Source: a virus. Taken from it: a stretch of 64,000 bases of DNA. The DNA lies in IMG/VR virus record IMGVR_UViG_3300035199_001057, positions 25,131-89,130 of that record; one strand, written 5' to 3'. Shown here piece by piece: positions 1 to 9,448 of this stretch. A model generated the notes under the pieces. That model saw only the letters and a list, made by a program, of their open reading frames with translations, ran no database searches and was not told where the DNA came from. Numbering within the stretch: position 1 is the stretch's first letter; each line of letters opens with the position of its first letter. Both the position numbers and the translations under genes were made by a program.

Positions 1-3000
1 CTGCCCCGCCGTTGCTAAAAACAGCAAAGTTTACAATCGATTGGTTTGTGGCAGAACAGTTAACTTCAAAACTTTTATTTAGCGCTGAGGTGTAGTCGCC
101 TTGCGACGCAATTGACATTACAGGGCCTGTGCCCGTATCTAAGGATTCTGGCTTTACCCAGGCAGAAAAGGTAAAAGCTTTTGCGTTTCCTATGATTGTA
201 GGGCTAGCTGCGCCCGAAAGATACTGCGCGCTCCCGCTTTCGAAATCCACATATTTTGGGTTGACAAAAGTTTCCGTTGAGTCAGATAAATTCAATGTTC
301 TCAAGGAGTTGCGATTAACCTTTTGAAAAGAAGCTGTGGCGTCTTGGTAAGCCCCTTTGGCATAATACGATCCTGTGTTCACAGAACCGCTTGTGCCTGG
401 ATATGCTTTTCCTGCGCGCACGTAACTCGCCGAATTGAACGCATCGCTAAAGTAACCGAATTGTTTGCTGTGATCAGATAGGAGACTCCGCAGTGGTTGG
501 CGTACCGTTAGATTTCGCCATGGCAGTGCGTTATAAACTGAATACTCGTTCGCCTCAATATCTAAGAAGCCCAAACCGTTAACTTCGGGGCCGCCGGGAG
601 CCGAAAAGCGATTAACAATAACCCAATCATTTCGGGTGCGATCCGGAAGGGCGTAGTCGAAGACCCCTGAAATAAGGGTTTCAGCTGAAGAAGCCGTGAT
701 AGCACCTACTTCGGTGAGATAGACATTATTAGTAGAGCGTCCATTTGTTAAGACAACTTCATAATCTTTGGTATAGTTTCCAATATGGGTGATATTAGAG
801 GCTGTCGTTTGTTGGATGTTTCTAATGTTTACGGGACGTTTCGCGGTTTCATCTCGATAGTACAGCGCTGTGGGCCTAGAACCTAAAGTGTTCCCGTATG
901 GCGCGCCCAAATAAAGAAGCGTCGTACCCGGGCCGGTGTGGAGATATGTAATTGACCACCCTTCTGGGCGCGTCTCCGCGGTATCTAGATTTGAACCAGA
1001 ATTCAAAGCGATGTGGCGGTACTGAAGGCCTCCCACAAATTTTTCGGTGAAGGGCCCCTGCATGGGCACTTCTTTGTCATGACCGTAAACGTCGTCGTGA
1101 AGATTTGTAACAATGGCGCCAGTCTGAAAATTATTAATCAGCGTAGAATCCACACCGCCTAGATCAACCGACGAGCTATATAGACTAAAAGGTGTCCACT
1201 GGCGAATCTTTACCTTGTCTTCATAACCCCATATACTAAAATCGAGACCCGTCTGGTTATCTCGCTCGATCATTCCTTCCCATTGTCGTTTTTTTGCGCC
1301 CAGCTTCTCTAGCTCTAAACTATCGGCACAGTCGGGGAAAGGGTGAAGGCCCGCGGGCAAATTCGCATAAGGTACGGCATTCTCATAACCCCGAATAGAG
1401 GCGACGATACCGTCGGAGTCTGTATCTCCTTTACGTACAGCATCCAAAAGGAAGTTATAATTCTTATTGGGATAATAGTTGCTACCACCTTTAATCGGTT
1501 TCTCTAGAGTCGACAAAACCTTATAAGGCTTCGCCAAGCGACGGATCGCGTAGGTAGATCCCGAATATTGCGCGCTCGTGACGCTATCTTTAAGGGTGTA
1601 ATCGGGGGCGTTCGTTTCATTGTTATTGGATTCTAAAATTTCTTGCTTATCGATATCCAATTGGGTATCCCCAGACGCCAAGACCGAAGTCTTTCTTGAG
1701 GCGCGCTGGAGCCACCAGCGGCAATTATTTTTCTGGAGATCATCTAAGGGGGCATGACCATACTTCCAATTGTAAGTAAGCTCATTGATTCCAAGCACTT
1801 GCGCGTTAAATTCCGGGATCATTTCTCTTATAATTGGCGGTTTGTTCCGGAATTTGTTCCGGTCGCCCAAGACAAAGTTCTCTATAACCGTAGAGAGCCC
1901 CTCCCGCAACATATCTAAGGACGCGGGGACCAGCTTCTGGATATATCGGCTAACTGCGTAATCGATATATTTGAAGTATTCTACATACTTATCGAAATCA
2001 TAGTCGTTATCAACCTTTTCAAAGTATTGGTTTCCGGCTTTTATCAACTCTTTGTATTGGCCGCGATATCGATTGACGTTGGTGCCCAAGAGCGTGTTAA
2101 AATAACCTACCGAAGCAAACATGTTAAGCATGTCTTCCGAAATATCTTGAAATAAGTTCTTTTCAATCGACAAGTTATATGTGATGGGTCGACTCCCGCG
2201 CGTATAAAAATCATCTGACTGGTTTTCGATTATATTAACCAAATTAGAGTCTAACAACACCTCCGGGACTTGTTGTTGAAGTGTTCCGCGTTCAAGTTTT
2301 TGTACAGCGTTGGCTGAGGAGGTGGCAAAAAAGCTACCGGATGCCGTGTGGCGTCGGTCGACCACTCCGCTAAACCAGCCTTGGCCTGCGGCTGCGGCGC
2401 TTCCCGAAGAGGCATCCTCCACGGCAAACTGGCCGACGGCATTGGAAGAAGATACCGCATTAAAGTTCCAGCGAAGGGCTAATGTATCTATCTCCGGAAT
2501 TTCTATCCTATTGATAGCATTTTGATATAAAAAGGCATTTTGGGTGGGAGAACTCGCACCGTAATTGTCCACCTTCATATTATGCTGGTCGATAACCGCA
2601 GTGTCTAGTGGCATATACCAGGCTTTGACCTCCGTGGCTTTAGTGTCGGCAAATTGTAATAGCGCGCCCGTAAAGTTGGTCCGATGAGCGCCGGCATATA
2701 CGCGCTTGTGGCTGGCCAGGAAATTTCTTCCTTGCTGGGTTGTCATGGACCCGGTCACCAAAAAGCTCTTATGCTTTAGATCCCCAATGTAATTGCATCC
2801 ATAAAACTGGACTATGTAATTCTCGGGGCGTGAGCCAGAGGGCTGATTAAGTTGAGGGTATCTCTTGGGTCTGATACTAACAGAAACGGACCATCGATCA
2901 TCGTCGTAAATATCTTCAAAATAGGAGGAAGTGAGAAGCGGTATGCCGCTGCCCGCAGTGGATGTGAGTATAAATTTGGCATTGCTAGAGTACTTGTCAT

Positions 3001-5254
3001 CCTTCGCCGTATAAACTTGGAAGTTCGCATAATCATTTGTATCCCATGTTAGGTCGTTTTCTGTACCATTAGCGGTGTGTAAACCGAACAAAGAGGAAGA
3101 TACGATGAGAGGGTAAAGATTGCTATAAGAGCTGCTTAAGCCGGGCTTAAGTGTCGCATACTCCATGATCCCGACGCGGTTGGGGAGAATGAAGTCCCCT
3201 TCGAGCGTAAAGCCCAAACCTGAACCTTCGTAGCCACCGCTATAGTCCTTTGTTCCTGAAATATACGACGTTGCGTTACTGTCGGTTCGGTACTGATAAA
3301 CGCTAGCGTCTCCGTTATCAATCTCGTTAAAGTTAACATAGCTTTTTGTTTTTATGGTCTGCTTCGTATTGTCTTCCAGTTGGTAGGCGGTATTGTTGGC
3401 GTATACGTTGAACTTTAAAACATTATCGCCAAGGCCAAAGCATCTCAAAAGGTTGCGAAATGCTTTTTCGGTACCTTTTGACTTATTGATATACGTTAAG
3501 TTGTTGTAAATGTTCTGATAAATGGTGTTCTTAATTTCTTGGAGGGTGTGCTCGTATTTAAGATGATCATCGCGATCCTCAAATTGGTTCAACAGGCCAG
3601 CATTGATAAAGATGTCCGGAACAATGAAGCCCTTGGACTCTAGAAACCTCTTATTAAAGGGCGGAGCGAACGATCCAGAGGTATAGTATTTCTCATGTTT
3701 TAGGGCCGGCAGCTTGTCCATCAGAATAGCGGCTGAGTCAAAATAACTACCGATGATCTGAAGGGCGTTGAGTAGCTGATTTTGGTCTAAATTCTCAAAA
3801 TCCGTTTCATTGGCTTGGAGCATCCATTGGGGTAAATATGAATCCAGCCCGTTGCCATTGGTGTCATCGTGAATGCGTCCCTCAAGCTTCTTTTGGGTCT
3901 TAAACGCCGCCACATTGGGTTGGAATGAATAGATGATCGGGTCCTCAAATTCCATGGGGCTAGCCGATGACGAGATTATAGCCGATCCGGTGTTTCGTGA
4001 ATATAGGGTAGAATAGCCTGTCCATGCGCCATTTGAAATGCGTCCGGAAAAGTCCAAGACAGATGAGTCGACAGAGGCTGTTTGAGTGATGCCCTCGTTA
4101 AATTTATAATAAACGCCCAAATCCGTGTTCGCGGGATCGCTATTAGTCCCGGCGCCCACTTGGCCGAACCAATAGCGTTGTATTTTTTCGGAGGTGCGGA
4201 AGGTTTTCCAATAACGAAATTCGTCGAGGGAGCCCGATAGTTTAGCATACCCCCGATCAGGACCGTCGATATATACGTTACCGGAGGGAGATTGGCCGAG
4301 GGCGCCCAATGTGGCCACCAAAGCCCCGCTAACATAAGAAACGGCTGTGCCGCCGATGACGCGATGGTTATGATCGCCGTCAATAAAGAGATCGCTTACA
4401 ACATTGCTCCCGGTGTTCTTAAAACGAAACGCGTAATGATGCCACGCGTCGTCGGCGACCGTTGCGGCTGTGATTGAACTGCCGATGCTAGTCTGCGCGA
4501 ACCCGGTGGTTCCGGACATATAAGTAACCAAGAAGGGGCTTCCGCTTGCCGCGCCTGTCATTTCAATTCGTAAACGCGCATAGTCCGCGGAACTGCTGAG
4601 AGTGCCCGTGACAAATACGTCTAAAATGACTTCTTTTTCCGTGGCGCTGTTGTCAAACGCGGCTTTTTTCAGCCAAAATTCTACAGTGTTGCCGTCGGTG
4701 CCTCCGATCTTAAGATTGTTCTCTCTATTTTTAGAGAGATCGTAAATATTAGCATCTTTTCGGAAGACGGTTTTGTCTTGTTGATAGTCATAATATAAAG
4801 ATTTGCCTGTGCCCGGGTTCGGGCCGCCTTTAATCAAGATGTATTCATAGGAAGAAGTGCCCGCTGCACCATATCCATTATACATATCTGTAGCAGTCAG
4901 GCTGGAAGTGGTCAGCGTGATATATCCGGTTGTACGCGGATAGCCGTTCTCAAAAATATAGAGGTCCAGGTAAGAAGAGCTTAACTCCCAAAGTGCTTTT
5001 TCTTTCAGGGATCCATCATAAGGATAGGTGTCATAAATGCGACTAATAGAGTCTTCATAATATTTTTCGGCGGATCCGAAACGAGCGAATGCTTTAGGAT
5101 TTGCGAACTCTTCCAAGGGTAGAAAACGATGGTTACGTTCGCGCACGGCCGCCATAAAATCAAAAGATTCTATTTGATTATCTATATCTTGTTTTGTAAG
5201 AGGCTCTGGACTTTTTAAGTTCTCGTCCTCTTTAAATAAATCTTTTAGCGACAT
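1..5254 (-). CDS. Giant LamG-domain tail/baseplate appendage protein (C-terminus off window)
   Basis: The frame stays open from an ATG at 5254 to the left edge, about 1,751 codons, so the protein is truncated by the window. A laminin-G/concanavalin-like domain sits around residues 200-410 (segments such as DDAWHHYAFRFKN and GSLDEFRYWKTFRTSE), and a second one begins near residue 1665 (KAFTFSAWVKPESL) and runs off the edge. The middle is a long Ser/Thr/Asn-rich virion-type sequence. It starts 4 bases after the stop of the 624-aa gene and lies downstream of the gp25- and gp6-like genes, where T4-like phages keep large wedge and fibre genes. LamG folds bind glycans, so a host-recognition or decoration role is inferred. 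The family call rests on motif pattern only. Confidence 0.8.
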   Translation of the reverse strand, partial: MSLKDLFKEDENLKSPEPLTKQDIDNQIESFDFMAAVRERNHRFLPLEEFANPKAFARFGSAEKYYEDSISRIYDTYPYDGSLKEKALWELSSSYLDLYIFENGYPRTTGYITLTTSSLTATDMYNGYGAAGTSSYEYILIKGGPNPGTGKSLYYDYQQDKTVFRKDANIYDLSKNRENNLKIGGTDGNTVEFWLKKAAFDNSATEKEVILDVFVTGTLSSSADYARLRIEMTGAASGSPFLVTYMSGTTGFAQTSIGSSITAATVADDAWHHYAFRFKNTGSNVVSDLFIDGDHNHRVIGGTAVSYVSGALVATLGALGQSPSGNVYIDGPDRGYAKLSGSLDEFRYWKTFRTSEKIQRYWFGQVGAGTNSDPANTDLGVYYKFNEGITQTASVDSSVLDFSGRISNGAWTGYSTLYSRNTGSAIISSSASPMEFEDPIIYSFQPNVAAFKTQKKLEGRIHDDTNGNGLDSYLPQWMLQANETDFENLDQNQLLNALQIIGSYFDSAAILMDKLPALKHEKYYTSGSFAPPFNKRFLESKGFIVPDIFINAGLLNQFEDRDDHLKYEHTLQEIKNTIYQNIYNNLTYINKSKGTEKAFRNLLRCFGLGDNVLKFNVYANNTAYQLEDNTKQTIKTKSYVNFNEIDNGDASVYQYRTDSNATSYISGTKDYSGGYEGSGLGFTLEGDFILPNRVGIMEYATLKPGLSSSYSNLYPLIVSSSLFGLHTANGTENDLTWDTNDYANFQVYTAKDDKYSSNAKFILTSTAGSGIPLLTSSYFEDIYDDDRWSVSVSIRPKRYPQLNQPSGSRPENYIVQFYGCNYIGDLKHKSFLVTGSMTTQQGRNFLASHKRVYAGAHRTNFTGALLQFADTKATEVKAWYMPLDTAVIDQHNMKVDNYGASSPTQNAFLYQNAINRIEIPEIDTLALRWNFNAVSSSNAVGQFAVEDASSGSAAAAGQGWFSGVVDRRHTASGSFFATSSANAVQKLERGTLQQQVPEVLLDSNLVNIIENQSDDFYTRGSRPITYNLSIEKNLFQDISEDMLNMFASVGYFNTLLGTNVNRYRGQYKELIKAGNQYFEKVDNDYDFDKYVEYFKYIDYAVSRYIQKLVPASLDMLREGLSTVIENFVLGDRNKFRNKPPIIREMIPEFNAQVLGINELTYNWKYGHAPLDDLQKNNCRWWLQRASRKTSVLASGDTQLDIDKQEILESNNNETNAPDYTLKDSVTSAQYSGSTYAIRRLAKPYKVLSTLEKPIKGGSNYYPNKNYNFLLDAVRKGDTDSDGIVASIRGYENAVPYANLPAGLHPFPDCADSLELEKLGAKKRQWEGMIERDNQTGLDFSIWGYEDKVKIRQWTPFSLYSSSVDLGGVDSTLINNFQTGAIVTNLHDDVYGHDKEVPMQGPFTEKFVGGLQYRHIALNSGSNLDTAETRPEGWSITYLHTGPGTTLLYLGAPYGNTLGSRPTALYYRDETAKRPVNIRNIQQTTASNITHIGNYTKDYEVVLTNGRSTNNVYLTEVGAITASSAETLISGVFDYALPDRTRNDWVIVNRFSAPGGPEVNGLGFLDIEANEYSVYNALPWRNLTVRQPLRSLLSDHSKQFGYFSDAFNSASYVRAGKAYPGTSGSVNTGSYYAKGAYQDATASFQKVNRNSLRTLNLSDSTETFVNPKYVDFESGSAQYLSGAASPTIIGNAKAFTFSAWVKPESLDTGTGPVMSIASQGDYTSALNKSFEVNCSATNQSIVNFAVFSNGGA

Positions 5255-5257
5255 TTA

Positions 5258-7132
5258 TTACTCTACTCTAAATCTAAATTGCGGTGTTTGTTCCACATAG
5301 TTCCCATTAACCTTATAAACAAAATTAAGGGCATAAATCTCATCGGTCTGTAACATTGACATATCGAAATCAAAGTAGCTACCGCTGTTATCATAAGATA
5401 ATTTAGTCTGATTCTGGCTACCAGTTCCATAGGCTACAATATTGTAATTGTCTGAGATTCTCGTTATTTTATAGTATACATTTTCCACAATATCGTTCGG
5501 GGTATCCACACTCGCCTTTACATAAATGTTCGGCTGCCAATTCTTCTTGCGTGTATAGAGTCTAAAGCGCGCCGTTTCTTCAGTGCTGTATGAATCCCTC
5601 AAATTAGTAATATTGGAAACATAAGTTTGATTGGGGTTATACCCGGACGCATTAAATGTTTTTACGGTAATTGCGGATCCCGTGTGATATTGAACCATTT
5701 CAGCGGCTGTGCTGCTTGTGTGCCACACATCATAAATGGTTGTGATGCTGGAAGAAGCATAGGCAAAGGAGGCCGAATATATCCCCGTTTCAACAAAAGA
5801 GGCCGTTATATTAATATCCCCGGTGGCTGTGACTCCGCCGCCGATGGGGAGAAAGAGCTTGTCGCCAGTTGGCGCGGCTGATGACGTGATCCCTGCGGTG
5901 GTTCCGCTATAAATACTCACGAAAACGTTACCAGTACCTACCGCAGGAATATTGGTAAGCTGACCTTTAACCACATTATACAAATAAAGCTTCATCAAGT
6001 TATCGGAAGCTGGTACAAGGGAAGAACTTAGATAAAAATTTCCCCTATCGTCCAACTTGCTGTTGTCCCAGCGAGCTTCGACGATGGGCCTTTTGAAAAA
6101 GAACTGCGATCCTCGCGCAAAGAACATTTTAGTGTAATAAGATACGGTGGCGCCCTCTTCGCTGCTCGTCAAAAAGACTCCTAAACCATAATTGCTTTTG
6201 AGGCCCATGTCCGTGTCAGTAGGCAAATTATCGCTCGAACTCAGCCATTGCTCCATCAGAGGTGATATATCAATCTCCAGGTCTTCAAAGCCGGTGGTGA
6301 AAGTTTGTTGAAAAGAAGACGAAGGGGTATAATCATAGTCGCCCCCTTCGGTAGTCCAGGCCGTGTAATCCGAACCAGCCGTTGTTGTGGTTAGAGATAT
6401 GACTTCTACATTGCCGGTGGGGGCAGTAACTGCTCCCGCGGTGGCGTTTTGTATACCTGCGTCAGCGGAGTCGACGGTGGAAGTAAATTGGCTTTGATCA
6501 TCTACAACAGTTTTAAAAGTATCAGCGTAATGTGCAGCAGTTGTGAGGCCGCCGGCGGATATATCAACTTCAATCTCTGTACCGTCGATAGTGGGGGCAG
6601 AATCGTCCCCGTCGTTGAACCAAAAGTTATACCTATTGTCGCTGGCATCATATAAGCTTATGTATTTCCCCCCATAGTCTCCTTTCGTATTTGAAAGAAA
6701 GGAAGCGGTGGCGACTTGCGCAATTTTTGTATCAGTGCGGTACAGCCAATTAGACTCGTCAATGTCAGAATAGTTTTCCATATCCAGGCCGACGCCTTCT
6801 TGCCAATCGGCGGTAAGAGCCGAAGCAGTTAATATAAAATTGGCCGGTGTTGGCTGGGAATGGGCCGCATTAAACATTCGCAGATAAAAAGAGACGCTTC
6901 CACTGGCAGGTATTGTTCCTGCGGTTCGGTCCGTGGCGATAGTGTCCGTTGGAAACCGCACAAGAATGCGGCAGTTCTCGGAGGAGTCCGAAGATGCCTG
7001 GCCATATATGTGGAATACTTCCAATATATCTGATTGGCCCATGTTGCCGGATACGCCGCGCGTGGTGAGGTTTGCTTTGTAAGCATTCGTAATAGTGTTG
7101 TCTCTATCCGCTGTGTATCTTTTAATCGCCAT
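5258..7132 (-). CDS. Virion/baseplate appendage-like protein, 624 aa
   Basis: The protein is rich in Ser, Thr, Gly and Tyr with many short beta-like stretches, has no signal peptide or membrane segment, and looks like a phage appendage protein. The N-terminal part (residues 1-130, beginning MAIKRYTADRDNTITNA) has the look of DNRLRE-type beta-sandwich modules (LVRFPTDTI, then SVSFYLRMFNA). The start ATG overlaps the TAA of the gp6-like gene by one base (TAATG), so the two are translationally coupled, and the LamG gene follows after 3 bases. The position suggests a baseplate periphery or fibre-attachment role. No enzymatic motif was seen and exact function is unknown. Confidence 0.7.
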   Translation of the reverse strand: MAIKRYTADRDNTITNAYKANLTTRGVSGNMGQSDILEVFHIYGQASSDSSENCRILVRFPTDTIATDRTAGTIPASGSVSFYLRMFNAAHSQPTPANFILTASALTADWQEGVGLDMENYSDIDESNWLYRTDTKIAQVATASFLSNTKGDYGGKYISLYDASDNRYNFWFNDGDDSAPTIDGTEIEVDISAGGLTTAAHYADTFKTVVDDQSQFTSTVDSADAGIQNATAGAVTAPTGNVEVISLTTTTAGSDYTAWTTEGGDYDYTPSSSFQQTFTTGFEDLEIDISPLMEQWLSSSDNLPTDTDMGLKSNYGLGVFLTSSEEGATVSYYTKMFFARGSQFFFKRPIVEARWDNSKLDDRGNFYLSSSLVPASDNLMKLYLYNVVKGQLTNIPAVGTGNVFVSIYSGTTAGITSSAAPTGDKLFLPIGGGVTATGDINITASFVETGIYSASFAYASSSITTIYDVWHTSSTAAEMVQYHTGSAITVKTFNASGYNPNQTYVSNITNLRDSYSTEETARFRLYTRKKNWQPNIYVKASVDTPNDIVENVYYKITRISDNYNIVAYGTGSQNQTKLSYDNSGSYFDFDMSMLQTDEIYALNFVYKVNGNYVEQTPQFRFRVE

Positions 7133-8922
7133 TACAATATTTCTCCGTCAATATCTGTAAGGGGGTACTTAATTTCGAAAATGACATCCTTGGGGGGGAT
7201 GAGTTGTCGGCCATCATTGGAAATCAATGTCTGGTAGTCTAGATCAAATGCCGAATACTCCACTCCTGTTACCGGTACAACGGTCACGTCTTTGACGTCG
7301 AGCACAGAAGGGACATTATTTAAAAGCTTGTATACGTCAGTAATCTTGAACGGCTCCCCGATATCATACATATTATTAAGATAGTAACTTGATAACCTGC
7401 TTAGGCATACTTCTAAAACATCCTGCTTGTTAACATTGGTATACGCAATGGCGGTAAAGAAGATCTGAAGATTCTGTATCCGCGCATCCAAAATATCGAT
7501 AGTATCTCCTAACATTTTATACTTACTAATCCAACTTTTTAAATTTTGTTTAATAGTGGTATTGGTTTGGGTGAAGAGTCCGAGTTCATCAGTAGATATA
7601 ACATGAAGATTTAAGTTTTTCCCATTGAAAGAATCCGTATCTCGCGAAATAACCGCTTTTCTTACTTGCCCGAAATTAGCGGGCATGTTATAAACCAAAT
7701 TAATATAGTCATCGCGTGTAACTGCTCTATTTTGAGCGCCATAGGCCCCATAGGATCTCATTTTTATTTCTTCATTAGTCAGGTCGACGACATCCCCCGT
7801 AATAGCCTCCTCATTGACAACTTCGAGACTGTTCCGCACGGCCGACATTTGAGCGGAAGATAGAGTGTTCTCATTTAAAAATTTTATATTTACGGTGCCC
7901 ACTCCGTTAATCGCTCCAGGGGCCGCATTAACTTGCGCAGCGCTATTTCTACGATATACCACCGTTAACAAGGTATCCGCGGGCGAAACACCCAGTTTAT
8001 CAGTCTTAATGAGAACGGTAGGGTCAAAAGATTTGTCCGTAATATAGGATTTGCCGAATACGTCCAGAATAACACTAGCCGGGTCTAAGACTCGCTGCTC
8101 ATTGTTGCCAGTACCAGACCCAAATTGAAGGGTGGTCTTTTCGAACGTTTGGTCTACAACAAAGCGGCGCGGAACGGCAATAGGCTTAAGGATATTCTCC
8201 ACGGTGCCCTGATTATTGGCCGTGTTGGTTACGGGGATATACACGGTGTCCTGTGTGAGATAGTCCACTTCATAATAATTGTTTCCGTTCGCATCAAAAA
8301 CTGAAATAATTTCAGTTAGATTGGGATCGTTGATGTCTATCTGAAGAAAGCGCTCATAGGGCCCCACGTCAAACTGCTGGGTCATAAACTCGCCCGACAT
8401 TACGAGGCCCCTGGCTTTGACTGCGTAGCGGGCAGGACTTGTTCCGTCCGCGTTGGCGGTGGCCACTACCACATCGTTCGACTCCGCAAAATTTACATCC
8501 CCAATCAACGTAAACGTTCTATTGTCGGTGGTGAGCACGGTGGATCCGCGCTTTAGTATAGGGGCGTAACTCACATCTGGGGCGGGGGCGTCTGTTTTGC
8601 TCGGAACTGAGATGAAAAAGCTGGCTTCGCCGTGAGAGGCGGCATTGGGGCGGAACTTATATCCCAAGTTTTTCGACAGCTTAATGACATTTTCCGTCTC
8701 CAGCGCTGTGGTCAAAAAGGACTCGTTCGCCTGATAATCGAGATAAAAGGAAAGAATGTCCCCCACATATGCCACCATGTCAACCATCAGAGATCCAAAG
8801 GACGCTTCATTAAAATCTCTATATGCTTCAGGATAGTACTTCTGAGCGTAATTGAGTAATTCTTCTTTAATAGTCGCGTAATCGCGCGCTGTGTAGTTGA
8901 TGAGGGGTTTTTTAATGTTCAT
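7132..8922 (-). CDS. Baseplate wedge protein, gp6 / baseplate-J-like
   Basis: The 596-residue product matches the baseplate J/gp47 (T4 gp6) type. It opens with the characteristic YTARDYATIKEELLNYAQ segment and FNEASFGSLMVDMVAYVGD, and continues with LSFYLDYQANESFL and a long beta-rich middle. Near residues 395-420 the AYGAQNRAVTRDDYINLVYN segment is typical of the family's C-terminal half. T4 gp6 is about 660 aa, so the length fits. In contractile phages this protein forms the inner ring of the baseplate wedge around the hub. It lies directly downstream of the gp25-like gene, the conserved T4 order, with a 15-base gap. Confidence 0.88.
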   Translation of the reverse strand: MNIKKPLINYTARDYATIKEELLNYAQKYYPEAYRDFNEASFGSLMVDMVAYVGDILSFYLDYQANESFLTTALETENVIKLSKNLGYKFRPNAASHGEASFFISVPSKTDAPAPDVSYAPILKRGSTVLTTDNRTFTLIGDVNFAESNDVVVATANADGTSPARYAVKARGLVMSGEFMTQQFDVGPYERFLQIDINDPNLTEIISVFDANGNNYYEVDYLTQDTVYIPVTNTANNQGTVENILKPIAVPRRFVVDQTFEKTTLQFGSGTGNNEQRVLDPASVILDVFGKSYITDKSFDPTVLIKTDKLGVSPADTLLTVVYRRNSAAQVNAAPGAINGVGTVNIKFLNENTLSSAQMSAVRNSLEVVNEEAITGDVVDLTNEEIKMRSYGAYGAQNRAVTRDDYINLVYNMPANFGQVRKAVISRDTDSFNGKNLNLHVISTDELGLFTQTNTTIKQNLKSWISKYKMLGDTIDILDARIQNLQIFFTAIAYTNVNKQDVLEVCLSRLSSYYLNNMYDIGEPFKITDVYKLLNNVPSVLDVKDVTVVPVTGVEYSAFDLDYQTLISNDGRQLIPPKDVIFEIKYPLTDIDGEIL

Positions 8923-8937
8923 TGTCTTTAAGGCTTC

Positions 8938-9342
8938 CTATATAAACTGTACTTTTAATACTTCCAGAAGATCCGAGAAATTAAATGTCGGCACCGAATA
9001 AAATATTTTTATATCTAGGCGGTTGTGGCGATCAGATTCGGCGTATAGTGGGCTGTTACGTGTAAACTCAATGTCGTTGATCGTTACAAAAGGCATCCAC
9101 TGTGCCACTTGCTCTTCAACTCTGTATGTAATGTCCGCCTCAATTGTATCGTACTGGTTGCTAAACAAATAGTCTCGGAGTCCTGCTCCAAACTCCGGAA
9201 GCATCACTCTTTCGCCAGGAGAGGTGAGTAACAAATTCTTTAAATTCTGTTTAGTATTCGCAGCAACGGTTTTGGTTAAGGCATAATAGCCATCCTCTTC
9301 GCTTTTCTGTAATGGTATTATAGGAGAAAATCCAAAAGCCAC
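8938..9342 (-). CDS. Baseplate wedge protein, gp25-like
   Basis: The 134-aa protein belongs to the GPW/gp25 family: NLLLTSPGERVMLPEFGAG followed by LRDYLF is the conserved core (residues about 37-62), and the rest has the family's beta-strand pattern. In T4-like tails gp25 plugs the wedge against the sheath and primes sheath polymerisation. The start codon is GTG at 9342, supported by a GAGAGGTG ribosome site upstream. It sits immediately before the gp6-like gene, as in T4. The length is normal for the family (about 130 aa). Confidence 0.9.
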   Translation of the reverse strand: MAFGFSPIIPLQKSEEDGYYALTKTVAANTKQNLKNLLLTSPGERVMLPEFGAGLRDYLFSNQYDTIEADITYRVEEQVAQWMPFVTINDIEFTRNSPLYAESDRHNRLDIKIFYSVPTFNFSDLLEVLKVQFI

Positions 9343-9344
9343 TT

Positions 9345-9395
9345 TTATTCACCTCTCGAAATATAATTAGATTTCTTACATAGAAATTGCTTCAT
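9345..9395 (-). CDS. Possible 16-aa leader peptide upstream of gp25-like gene
   Basis: In the 106-base gap before the gp25-like gene, an ATG at 9395 is preceded by AGAAAGGA and opens a 16-codon frame (MKQFLCKKSNYISRGE) that stops three bases before the gp25 GTG start. The gp25 ribosome site lies inside the last codons, so the small frame could couple translation. The AT-rich upstream part (9403-9448) also holds a weak inverted repeat, AGTAAT/ATTACT. Such a short frame can arise by chance, so confidence is low. Confidence 0.25.
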   Translation of the reverse strand: MKQFLCKKSNYISRGE

Positions 9396-9448
9396 TTGAT
9401 TATCCTTTCTAAGTAATTGTTATATTACTCGTTTTAAGGGCCCATGGG

